IMG/VR virus record: IMGVR_UViG_3300010885_010803
Span: 1-23,683 of that record
From: a virus
DNA length: 23,683 nucleotides
Reading direction: 5' to 3' (one strand)
Numbering within the stretch: the first letter of the stretch is position 1; each line of letters starts with the position of its first letter. The position numbers were made by a program, and so were the translations under genes. Positions 17,249 through 23,683 of this stretch are shown here, one piece after another. The notes below the pieces were generated by a model that saw nothing but the letters and a program-made list of their open reading frames with translations, made no database searches and was not told the origin of the DNA.

Positions 17249-20070
17249 TACGCGGATACCGTGCTGGGAATCGGGGAGACGTTCACGATCAGAGACTCTG
17301 CCCCAAATACGTCCTCATTGCGGAAGGTAAAGCAGTAGCACTGAACCGCTGGTGCGACCATCTTGGTCCCCCTAGTCAGACGCTTCCTACTCTCACCTTT
17401 GTAAATACCTTTTTTATGTAATATGTTTAATAAGTCTTTAAACACTACTTGTTCTTTAGTGCAATAGCGCTTGAATGTTTTAGAGTCTATGTAGATTAGC
17501 TTTTCGTCCACCTCTATGCGAACCGACAGCTCGTAGCGGGGCTCCAGAAACGGGGCTTCAAACAACCCACTGCGCAAGTCCATCTCGTTGTTCACCACCA
17601 AGGTGGTACCCAGATTAGCGTTTAGAAATTCCCCAAGCACGTCGTCGTACGTAGACACGGTATTAATTACGTCTTTACGCCATTCTGGTATAAGCGACAT
17701 AACTACCCAATTTATTATTTTGTCTATGTCGTATTTTATAAGTCCTAAATCGCAAGCTATGATTCCACCGGTTATGTTAGCCGCGACCACTGCGGAGACG
17801 TATCGCTCCTTGTTGGCTAGCCCCGCCAAAATATCAATTTTCTTCTGAACTTCCAGCATTAGTGCTATGGCGACTTCCTGATTTTTAACCAGCCAATCTA
17901 TGTAAATTGGACCCGCCACCCCATAGTTCTGGTACATGACGCCTTCATATAATTGGTAGGCTTCATTCTTGGTCATCACCCCCGACGGGGGGATGGCGTA
18001 TTCCAGCAACCGCATAACCTCGCCGTTCGCGGTAGATTTTATGGTGCCCAGTTTCTGTATCAGGGACGAATTTGATGAACTTATCACGAGCGTGGACCAG
18101 TGAGTGTCGTTGGTACGTTCCATATTTACCTGCGACTGCATTCTCCCCGCGCCTTCGCCTTGCGTGACCTCGTACGCAAAATTGGATACCGCTGCGGGCA
18201 ACACGTTGGTCATCTCATCCATCGTGAACGCTAAATTATTGTGTAGTCCTAACCGGAACTTTTTGTGCGCCATAGTGTCCGACTCTTTTGACAGCAGCGC
18301 CTCTGGGTGTCCTATTATGCTGTTGACCATTTTCAGAATCGTAGTCTTACCGGTACCAGATTCTGGGTGAAGCAGATTAATCCACGCGCCGTTATAGCCG
18401 GTAAATTTCATCAACGGCGCACCGAACCCCGTCAGCAGCCCGAAGGCGTGCGGTTCAAACCCTACCCGATCGTAGGCGTTAGCCACGCGACTCCATTCGG
18501 TCAGCGTGCCCTTGGGGCGAACATCTTTGGAAAGTCTGGCGGTAATCTCCGACGGGGGGCTGTACTTTATCTCGGTCATCCCAAACTCTTGCGTGCCGAG
18601 AACAAATTTTGTGTTGTCGTCCGCCCACCCGAATTGCGTCCGAAGAACCTCAATGTCTAGTTCAACCTGCTGAGTTTTGGCGCACAGGACTAGGTATTTC
18701 ATTATCCGGTCAATCTGCCCAGCCAACGCGATGATCCCGTGATAGGACAGCAGTTTGCGCAGTTCTTCCTTAGACGACATAGTCGCCAGCGGGATCACAA
18801 ACTCGCGTGGGGCTTCGCGCGGCAGGTGCAGTCTAGCGAGGACAGAATCGCCCCTACCGCCCTCGTGCATCCGCTTGACTAGGTAGAAGTCATGCTCGTA
18901 GACCGGGGTAAACTCCTCATTCTCTATGAGGTATATCCCCCCATTCTTGCCGCGCTTGTAGGGGTCTGGGACGGGGGGTGGGGTGTAATAGCTAGGGGTA
19001 CCCCGGGCAGCGATATGCAAAATAGGGGATGAGCCATCGTCAAATTCGATTTCTTCCCCAAGGGTTATGGGGCTTTTTATCTTCTCCCAGTGCTGGCATT
19101 TCTGGCAGACGTCGGGACGAAGGTGCGCAATCGTGGCGCACAAGTACGGTTTGTCCAGCAGTCCGTCGGCCATCTTCTCCGTTTCCGACCGGCTGTATTG
19201 CGGGTGGTCTTCGGACATGATGTGTATCGCGTCGCCAGCATCGACGCAGTTTGCCGCGATGGATAGCCCGGCCCGCCATAGGGCGTACCCTACCTCGCTC
19301 TGCCGCGCGACGATGAACCCTAACTGCTCGCACCCCGCACTTCTGGTCGTCTTGTCTATGATCAGCGAAAACCGATTGCGGCTATTGGCGCGCAAGGATT
19401 TTTGTAGCGGGGTTAATTCTCTGGATATGTAATCTGGTATTTCTAGCGTATCGGACAACGCATCACTTAGCCCTACCAGAACGCCAAACTCTTGGTAATC
19501 GACTTCTTTACCGTCGAGCAACCACTCCACCATTACCCACGGCGACCGCTTTTTGTTGGATGTCCCCACGGGGCGTAGCAGTCTGGCTTCGTCGGCGGTA
19601 ATCGCCGCGTCGGCCACAAGGCCATAACTCCGGCACGCTACTTTCAGCGCCTCGGCAATTAGCTTCCAATTTTTTCTTGGGGCTGGCGTCGTGTAAAACC
19701 AGTAAACGTGCAGCCCGTTGCCGGAGCTTATTACCGTAGGGACGGGCAGGTTGTACTTCGACACGAATCCTACTAGCGCGTCAATTCCCTGTTCTTGGGT
19801 GGCGTAGAATTTGCCTTCCCCACAATCTATATCTAGGTACGAAGCCCCTATAGATTTTACGTTGCTCTGACTTCTCTCAGTATTATTCTCAAAATTAGAT
19901 ACCGCGTAGTACGCATCGTATTCTGTGTTTTCTAATCTATCTAATTCTTTTACCGCGCTTTCTACGGTTTGATGCCATGTTACCGTAGATGGAAGACCTT
20001 GCTTAATGCCCTGTATTACATGCCAGCTAGTGTCGTCCCATATAGTCCGGAGGAATGTCTGTGTATCCAA
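17248..20070 (-). CDS. Primase-helicase: archaeo-eukaryotic primase domain plus DUF927-like ATPase, 940 aa
   Basis: The N-terminal domain has AEP primase hallmarks: YLDIDCGEGK with metal-binding D80 and D82, SGNGLHVYW (116-124) with the catalytic histidine motif, and ARLLRPVGTSNKK (162-174) with a conserved basic residue. A probable zinc site follows (C311, C322, C325, H327), then a KIKSPITLG segment typical of phage primases. The C-terminal ATPase has Walker A PESGTGKTT (569-577), Walker B LAFTMDEM (613-620, D618/E619) and a sensor-like ISSSNSS (663-669), resembling DUF927 or phage/plasmid replicative helicases. It probably unwinds DNA and makes primers at the phage fork in the cytoplasm. 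The start is TTG, chosen because AGAGGT lies seven bases upstream. It follows the HTH gene after 27 bases. Confidence 0.9.
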   Translation of the reverse strand: MDTQTFLRTIWDDTSWHVIQGIKQGLPSTVTWHQTVESAVKELDRLENTEYDAYYAVSNFENNTERSQSNVKSIGASYLDIDCGEGKFYATQEQGIDALVGFVSKYNLPVPTVISSGNGLHVYWFYTTPAPRKNWKLIAEALKVACRSYGLVADAAITADEARLLRPVGTSNKKRSPWVMVEWLLDGKEVDYQEFGVLVGLSDALSDTLEIPDYISRELTPLQKSLRANSRNRFSLIIDKTTRSAGCEQLGFIVARQSEVGYALWRAGLSIAANCVDAGDAIHIMSEDHPQYSRSETEKMADGLLDKPYLCATIAHLRPDVCQKCQHWEKIKSPITLGEEIEFDDGSSPILHIAARGTPSYYTPPPVPDPYKRGKNGGIYLIENEEFTPVYEHDFYLVKRMHEGGRGDSVLARLHLPREAPREFVIPLATMSSKEELRKLLSYHGIIALAGQIDRIMKYLVLCAKTQQVELDIEVLRTQFGWADDNTKFVLGTQEFGMTEIKYSPPSEITARLSKDVRPKGTLTEWSRVANAYDRVGFEPHAFGLLTGFGAPLMKFTGYNGAWINLLHPESGTGKTTILKMVNSIIGHPEALLSKESDTMAHKKFRLGLHNNLAFTMDEMTNVLPAAVSNFAYEVTQGEGAGRMQSQVNMERTNDTHWSTLVISSSNSSLIQKLGTIKSTANGEVMRLLEYAIPPSGVMTKNEAYQLYEGVMYQNYGVAGPIYIDWLVKNQEVAIALMLEVQKKIDILAGLANKERYVSAVVAANITGGIIACDLGLIKYDIDKIINWVVMSLIPEWRKDVINTVSTYDDVLGEFLNANLGTTLVVNNEMDLRSGLFEAPFLEPRYELSVRIEVDEKLIYIDSKTFKRYCTKEQVVFKDLLNILHKKGIYKGESRKRLTRGTKMVAPAVQCYCFTFRNEDVFGAESLIVNVSPIPSTVSA

Positions 20071-20077
20071 TGCGTAG

Positions 20078-20083
20078 ACCTCT
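20078..20083 (-). promoter_or_regulatory. Ribosome binding site setting the TTG start of the primase-helicase
   Basis: AGAGGT on the minus strand lies seven bases before the TTG at 20070. It sits in an otherwise A-rich 27-base gap after the HTH gene. No in-frame ATG has a comparable site, so this decides the start. Confidence 0.75.
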
Positions 20084-20097
20084 TTTTATTTTTATTT

Positions 20098-20340
20098 TCA
20101 CACGCCCCCTATGTGCAAAAGTTTTTCTATTTTTTCTATGTATTTTTTCCTCGGGGTGGAAGTGCCCACCATCCATTTGTAGATAGTCATGCGCGACACT
20201 CCAAAGTAGTCCGTTACTTCCGCCACGGGTATGTCCCGACTTATCATGTACTTGCCCAGAAGAATGCCGGGGCTATCGGATTTACCAGCCGCAATCGCGT
20301 TGGCTTCCACAATTCTGTTGCTATAGCCCCGGCAGTCCAT
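20098..20340 (-). CDS. Small helix-turn-helix DNA-binding protein, 80 aa
   Basis: The ATG overlaps the upstream gene's TAA by one base (TAATG), so translation is coupled. Residues about 37-58 form a helix-turn-helix: IPVAEVTDYFGVSRMTIYKWM, with the turn at FGVS and the recognition helix SRMTIYKWMVG. The rest is a Lys-rich helix (RKKYIEKIEKLL). The fold could belong to a Cro/XRE-like regulator or a small replication-associated DNA-binding protein. No dimerisation or enzymatic domain is visible. Its position between an SSB-like candidate and the primase-helicase suggests either autoregulation of the replication block or help in loading the replication machinery. Both are inference. Confidence 0.75.
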   Translation of the reverse strand: MDCRGYSNRIVEANAIAAGKSDSPGILLGKYMISRDIPVAEVTDYFGVSRMTIYKWMVGTSTPRKKYIEKIEKLLHIGGV

Positions 20341-21185
20341 TACGCCACCTCGTCGTCAGAAACGTTAGAGGCTTGCGAAGCCCGCGAAAACTTGTTGAGC
20401 GCCAAGCTCAAGTCCGTCGCTTTGCTCCGTTCGGGTTCCGCTCGCGGCATAGGGGCGGGCAACGCGGGCAGGGTGTCTGCTTGGAACACCGTCATGGTGA
20501 TCGCAGCTTTTGCCTCCGGGGAAGCCGAGTAATCCCGAATCGCCGGTAGCGCTTCGCGCGTGGGGAAACCCACAGCGGTGAACACGATTTTGGGTTGGTC
20601 AGCGTCTACGTCAAACTGCGCGCGGGTAATCACGCGGTCAACCGACATCCCCTGCGGCCCCAACAACTGCTGATACTGATCCCAAGGCATGTGGGTTTTG
20701 TCCCCAGTACCGAAAACCGAAGTACCCGGCAACTCGAACTGATAAACACCGCCCTCAATGTCCCCTGCAAGCACCACAGCGATGCGGCGTTTCGTACGGC
20801 ATGCCTTGTAGGATTTGCCGCCGCCTGAGCCCTGAACGCTTTGTGGGCAGTCACGGCAGGTAGCGCTTTGTGGAGCCTGCGCCGTCGGATGCGGCACGCG
20901 GCCATCGCCTGACCAACAGGTCGGGGGCACAGCTTTTTCAGCCTTGGCGTCGTACGAATCGGCGTAGTACATGCGGTTCACTTCGCGTGCCACGTTCACC
21001 ACGATGAAGTCCAGAAAATTCTCCTCGCGAGTAGCGAGTTCTTTGCCGCCTACGATCATCCGGAAGCGCTTGCCGCGAATGGAAATCCGCTTAGCACCAC
21101 CGCCGCCCTGCAAGCTCTTGGCAAGATCAGTCTGACCTTCAGCTTTGATGTAGTCTGGGATTGTATTAAAAATATCGGTTGTCAT
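20340..21185 (-). CDS. Zinc-ligand phage protein with acidic tail, candidate single-stranded DNA-binding protein, 281 aa
   Basis: The ATG has AAAGGA upstream at good spacing. Residues 31-75 look like an oligonucleotide-binding beta region (AKRISIRGKRFRMIVGGKEL). Four cysteines (C90, C110, C113, C129) lie in a Gly-rich insert and probably bind one zinc. Further beta strands follow (RRIAVVLAGD, GVYQFELPG, KIVFTAVGFPT). The C-terminal 45 residues are low-complexity and end in SNVSDDEVA, an acidic tail like those SSB proteins use to recruit partners. This kind of protein is common next to phage helicases and primases. I infer coating of single-stranded DNA, but the fold is not proved by motif. 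Its stop overlaps the HTH start. Confidence 0.65.
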   Translation of the reverse strand: MTTDIFNTIPDYIKAEGQTDLAKSLQGGGGAKRISIRGKRFRMIVGGKELATREENFLDFIVVNVAREVNRMYYADSYDAKAEKAVPPTCWSGDGRVPHPTAQAPQSATCRDCPQSVQGSGGGKSYKACRTKRRIAVVLAGDIEGGVYQFELPGTSVFGTGDKTHMPWDQYQQLLGPQGMSVDRVITRAQFDVDADQPKIVFTAVGFPTREALPAIRDYSASPEAKAAITMTVFQADTLPALPAPMPRAEPERSKATDLSLALNKFSRASQASNVSDDEVA

Positions 21186-21206
21186 TTCTATATGTCCTTT
21201 AATGTA

Positions 21207-21632
21207 CTATTTTCTACGTACGGTGATGGCGAATTGCCGGATAACTTCAAGCCCAGCGGGGTAAATGCTGGGATTTTCTTCTAAAAACTGCTTTATGTTG
21301 GTCTGGTGCACGCGCCGTTCCAACAGGTCGAATACATTATGTTCTCTTATCAGGTTATACATAGCGTCCCAGTTTGTGGTCCAGTACCTGCTCTTAATAC
21401 TCCTGATGGCTGTCCCGGAAGCAGTACGGATGCTATCCGCCCCTAACGCTTCACACTGCGCTAGGATTTCTGCCTCTATGATGTCCATCTTGTCCGACAC
21501 CACTTTCGTGTCGGCGTCGGCGATTTCTTTGATAAGAACTTTCTGGTCCCTAAGAGCGATGTAGCGGGCCACCAACTCGTCTGTGGAATTCAATGTCTCA
21601 GTCACTTTTGCGTCCTCTTGCTTAGGGCTCAA
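21207..21632 (-). CDS. Helical phage protein of unknown function, 141 aa (TTG start)
   Basis: The start is TTG at 21632, with GAGG seven bases upstream. The N-terminal half is probably two long helices (ELVARYIALRDQKVLIKEIAD and VSDKMDIIEAEILAQCEAL). Then comes ADSIRTASGTAIRSIKSRYW, a pattern typical of a widespread phage family in which a beta hairpin follows the helices. The C-terminal part reads DAMYNLIREHNVFDLLERRVHQTNIKQFLEE. No catalytic residues are evident. Proteins of this layout often lie beside SSB or recombination genes in phages, so a role in replication or recombination is plausible but unshown. It is separated from the helicase by 59 bases and from the next gene by 21. Confidence 0.7.
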   Translation of the reverse strand: MSPKQEDAKVTETLNSTDELVARYIALRDQKVLIKEIADADTKVVSDKMDIIEAEILAQCEALGADSIRTASGTAIRSIKSRYWTTNWDAMYNLIREHNVFDLLERRVHQTNIKQFLEENPSIYPAGLEVIRQFAITVRRK

Positions 21633-21639
21633 TGTTGCG

Positions 21640-21643
21640 CCTC
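21640..21643 (-). promoter_or_regulatory. Ribosome binding site supporting a TTG start at 21632
   Basis: GAGG on the minus strand lies seven bases before the TTG. No ATG occurs nearby in frame. The next alternative would be a GTG nine codons in, without comparable spacing. Confidence 0.6.
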
Positions 21644-21654
21644 GAAAGGTAACC

Positions 21655-21676
21655 TTGTCAACTACCGCGATGACAA
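21655..21676. promoter_or_regulatory. Inverted repeat TTGTCA-N10-TGACAA, possible operator
   Basis: Perfect 6-bp half-sites at 21655-21660 and 21671-21676 are separated by 10 bases, so the half-site centres are 16 bp apart. They lie in the 59-base gap between the helicase stop and the next gene, the largest gap inside the minus-strand block. The spacing suits a dimeric HTH protein, and such a protein is encoded two genes downstream. No convincing -10 element is visible beside it, and a chance match is possible. Confidence 0.25.
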
Positions 21677-21691
21677 AAAACCATAAATAAT

Positions 21692-23266
21692 TTACGAAGC
21701 TATCTCCATTTTATAAAGGTCAAGTAATTCAACGTGTTGCCCTAACTTAGCGGACAATCTTGCGTACAAGCGCTCCTCCACTTTGCTCCCAGATATGTGA
21801 AACACTGTCATGCAATTCTTCTGCCCATATCGGTCTATGCGGGCGTTGGCTTGTAGATAGATCTCTATGCTAGTCGGGGGGGCGTACCAGATAATGGTGT
21901 CCGCAGCGGTCAACGTAACCCCATGCGCGGCGGTCTGTGGCTGAATTAAAAGAACTTTGATGTCAGAACTGCTGCCTGTTTGGAACCTGTTAATTATCTC
22001 TGTGCGCTTCGGCAAACTAACGGCCCCGGAAATGACCTCGCAAGGTATCCTCCGCTTGATTAGATGAGCCTCAAGCATAGCGATAGTATGGGTAAATGGT
22101 ACAAATACCAAAAGTTTGTTAGAACACTCATCTATAATTTCCGTTACAACATCTAGTCTGTTCGACGCATCGAACTCCACTACGGATTTTGTGTCCGTGT
22201 ACACCGCCCCGCAAGATACCTGTAGTAGCTTGCTAAGATTTACCGCAGCGTTAGCCGACGATATTTGCTCATCCCCAAAAGATGCGCAGAACTCTTTTTT
22301 AAGTTTCTTGTAGTATGCCGTTTGCTCCGAAGTCAGCGGCGCATCGCGGCTTATAAACGTGACGTCCGGCAAATCTAGGCAGTCTTTCTTTTCAAACCGA
22401 ATCGCAGGCTGGAGCGCTTTGAATATCCTGTCCGACGCATCTTGTTTGGGTAGCCACTGGAAGCGGCCCGTGTTGAACATCACCTGATCACGCCACGCCC
22501 CGAAGAACTTCGGCACGCTGTCTGGGACGATCATCTTGGCTAGGCCGTAGGCGTCTATTGGCGACTGCGCTGCGGGCGTGCCTGTCATCATCCACACCCA
22601 AGTGGTTGGCAACACTAATTTTTTCAGGGATTTCCACCGCTGGGTACTGGGGTTTTTGTAGGCGTTGGCTTCGTCTATTATGATTAAATCAAACCCGCCC
22701 ATCTGTAATTCGGGTAGCACAATGTCAATACCGTCGTAATTGATAACGACGAACTCGTAGTCTTCCTCTATCACCTTCCGCCGTTTCTTTCGGTCCCCGT
22801 GGGCAATCCCCACCGTGCGGTGAATGGCAAACTGGAATAGGTCTTTTTGCCATGCGACTTGCATGATCGACATCGGGCATATGACCAATACCCGCCCAAT
22901 GTGTCCGTGGGTCAGCAAGTAATCTGCGGCCCAGATTGCAGCGGCGGTCTTGCCAGTTCCTTGTTCGTTGAAACAGAAGGCTCGGGAGTTTAGTGTCAGA
23001 AACTCGGACGTCACGCGCTGGTGCGCCATCGGAGGGTACAGCCCCGGCCATAGGTAGTCCCGATGGATGGGGCTAGGGACGTTTTTGATCCGTAGGTGTT
23101 TGAGCGCGTGCGCTTCGTGTAGGCCCCACTGTACTAAAACGTTAAAAATGTCGGTCGGTTCGTCATCTATATTGGGTTCTACTATCAAGGACTCAGGAAT
23201 GGCGTTTAAGATTTTGTGCGGGTTTCTTGTGCGTACTAATAAAGCAGAATTGTCTATTATTTCCAT
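21692..23266 (-). CDS. SNF2-like superfamily 2 DNA helicase/ATPase, 524 aa
   Basis: The ATG shares one base with the HNH gene's TAA (TAATG). SF2 motifs are in order: Q-like region YPPMAHQ (77-83), motif I NEQGTGKTAAA (100-110), motif Ia VLVICPMSIMQVAWQ (126-140), motif II IIIDEANAY (195-203), motif III MMTGTPAAQ (226-234), motif V HGVTLTAADTIIW (448-460) and motif VI QANARIDRYGQ (472-482). The RxDRxGQ ending and full two-lobed length match compact phage SNF2-type proteins. Motif II reads DEAN in place of the usual DEAH. The family moves on or remodels double-stranded DNA using ATP, and here it probably aids phage replication or recombination. No extra nuclease or targeting domain is present. 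Confidence 0.9.
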   Translation of the reverse strand: MEIIDNSALLVRTRNPHKILNAIPESLIVEPNIDDEPTDIFNVLVQWGLHEAHALKHLRIKNVPSPIHRDYLWPGLYPPMAHQRVTSEFLTLNSRAFCFNEQGTGKTAAAIWAADYLLTHGHIGRVLVICPMSIMQVAWQKDLFQFAIHRTVGIAHGDRKKRRKVIEEDYEFVVINYDGIDIVLPELQMGGFDLIIIDEANAYKNPSTQRWKSLKKLVLPTTWVWMMTGTPAAQSPIDAYGLAKMIVPDSVPKFFGAWRDQVMFNTGRFQWLPKQDASDRIFKALQPAIRFEKKDCLDLPDVTFISRDAPLTSEQTAYYKKLKKEFCASFGDEQISSANAAVNLSKLLQVSCGAVYTDTKSVVEFDASNRLDVVTEIIDECSNKLLVFVPFTHTIAMLEAHLIKRRIPCEVISGAVSLPKRTEIINRFQTGSSSDIKVLLIQPQTAAHGVTLTAADTIIWYAPPTSIEIYLQANARIDRYGQKNCMTVFHISGSKVEERLYARLSAKLGQHVELLDLYKMEIAS

Positions 23267-23565
23267 TAGGGTTTCTTTTTCCTAGGTACGTTTTTCTTGA
23301 CTGTGTGGTCTGCATTTCTATAAAAACTACGGTTGTCGTGTGGAGATTCTAGTCTTAAATTGCTAGATTCGCTAGTGCCGCCTTTGCTCAAAGGTCTAAT
23401 GTGATCTATATCTTTACCCTTTCGGTTGACTATTTTACCATCTTTTCCGGGATTGTCCATCTCATATCGAGCGCGTTCTCTATCCGCCCTAGGTTTTGAT
23501 TCGTTTCTGGCTTTCTGTTGCTGGTATTCTTTCTTATATGGTCGTGGCTTGTTAACGTAAGGCAT
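23266..23565 (-). CDS. HNH endonuclease, 99 aa
   Basis: The ATG at 23565 is preferred because AAAAGGA lies eight bases upstream. A TTG at 23604 would add 13 residues but lacks such support. The N-terminus is very basic (PYVNKPRPYKKEYQQQKAR, then RADRERARYEM). The HNH core is GKDIDHIRPLSKGGTSESSN: D54-H55, then N69 and N78 (DNRSF), matching the metal-binding, beta-beta-alpha HNH pattern. The C-terminus is Lys/Arg-rich (KKNVPRKKKP). Small HNH proteins in phages nick or cut DNA and may act in packaging, in recombination or as free-standing homing enzymes. Its coupling to the helicase by TAATG argues for a resident gene over a recent insertion. The exact role is unknown. Confidence 0.85.
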   Translation of the reverse strand: MPYVNKPRPYKKEYQQQKARNESKPRADRERARYEMDNPGKDGKIVNRKGKDIDHIRPLSKGGTSESSNLRLESPHDNRSFYRNADHTVKKNVPRKKKP

Positions 23566-23683
23566 TGCCAAATTCCTTTTGAAAGTCTGCTTCAAACCGA
23601 TCAAAGTCTATTTCTACGCGGCACAACTTACAGACGAACCCGTCGTCGAATTCGTCGTTTTGGAGCACTACGGCTGGGTCAAT
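23552..23683 (-). CDS. C-terminal fragment of a CxxC protein, cut by the window edge
   Basis: An open frame enters from the right edge and ends at TAA (23552-23554). It encodes at least 43 residues finishing in EFGNALR. It contains GFVCKLCRVEIDF, a CxxC pair that could be half of a zinc ribbon, followed by an acidic and aromatic helix (DRFEADFQKEF). Its last codons overlap the HNH start by 14 bases, typical of this tightly packed operon. The rest of the gene is outside the window, so neither its function nor its full length can be judged. Confidence 0.55.
   Translation of the reverse strand: MDPAVVLQNDEFDDGFVCKLCRVEIDFDRFEADFQKEFGNALR
23574..23580 (-). promoter_or_regulatory. Ribosome binding site setting the HNH start
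   Basis: AAAAGGA on the minus strand lies eight bases before the ATG at 23565, inside the end of the upstream CxxC gene. It supports the shorter 99-residue HNH product. Confidence 0.7.

Noticed and set aside
16979-17338. Plus-strand 119-codon frame across the convergent junction
   Set aside because: It overlaps the C-terminus of the primase-helicase and the whole small minus-strand gene, which has coherent beta-alpha-beta structure and operon coupling. The plus frame has no recognisable fold.
19969-20532. Plus-strand 187-codon frame
   Set aside because: It runs antisense to three well-supported genes (primase-helicase start, HTH, SSB-like end) and has Phe/Tyr-rich random composition.
21656-21661. 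TTGACA -35 box on the minus strand
   Set aside because: No acceptable -10 element lies 16-18 bases downstream, and the best match would overlap the start codon.
1-23683. tRNA genes, CRISPR arrays or insertion sequences
   Set aside because: No cloverleaf-like sequence with CCA-type end, no regularly spaced repeats with unique spacers, and no transposase motif were seen by eye.

Overview
This window is part of a lytic-looking, tailed double-stranded DNA phage genome, most likely a short-tailed (podovirus-like) phage of a Gram-negative, possibly aquatic, bacterium. The evidence is gene content: a LamG-type tail fibre protein, Gly/Ala-rich internal-virion-like proteins, one giant polyvalent-type protein, and an opposing replication block with a primase-helicase, a DNA helicase and an HNH endonuclease. 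Genes are packed with stop/start overlaps, and I see no tRNA, rRNA, CRISPR array, transposase or integrase. The host range is my inference.

Left arm, plus strand (1-16906): virion genes read rightward. First is the 3' part of a tail fibre or receptor-binding gene with two LamG-like domains (1-2433). A small tail-associated protein follows (2436-2918). Next come three proteins of the kind found beside podovirus-like ejection genes (2930-4090, 4131-5042, 5039-7132). The arm ends with a 3257-residue protein (7133-16906) that takes up 41% of the window. It combines hydrophobic, possibly membrane-active segments, coiled coils, a zincin-type metallopeptidase motif, a PLxRFG-like region and an LPD38-like C-terminus. 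I infer that it is packaged and injected with the DNA.

Junction (16907-17005): the arms converge here. A strong hairpin has a nine-base U tract only when read leftward, so it should terminate the minus-strand operon. A short 10-bp tandem repeat lies beside it.

Right arm, minus strand (17006-23683): early/replication genes read leftward. In transcription order they are: the C-terminus of a CxxC protein cut by the window edge, an HNH endonuclease, an SNF2-like helicase, a 141-residue helical protein, a 281-residue zinc-ligand protein with an acidic tail (SSB-like candidate), an 80-residue HTH protein, a 940-residue primase-helicase, and an 80-residue basic protein. The helicase, SSB candidate and primase-helicase would together open, coat and prime DNA. 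The HTH protein may regulate the block. Several starts are non-ATG (TTG, GTG) and are placed by their ribosome binding sites or by coupling to the upstream gene.
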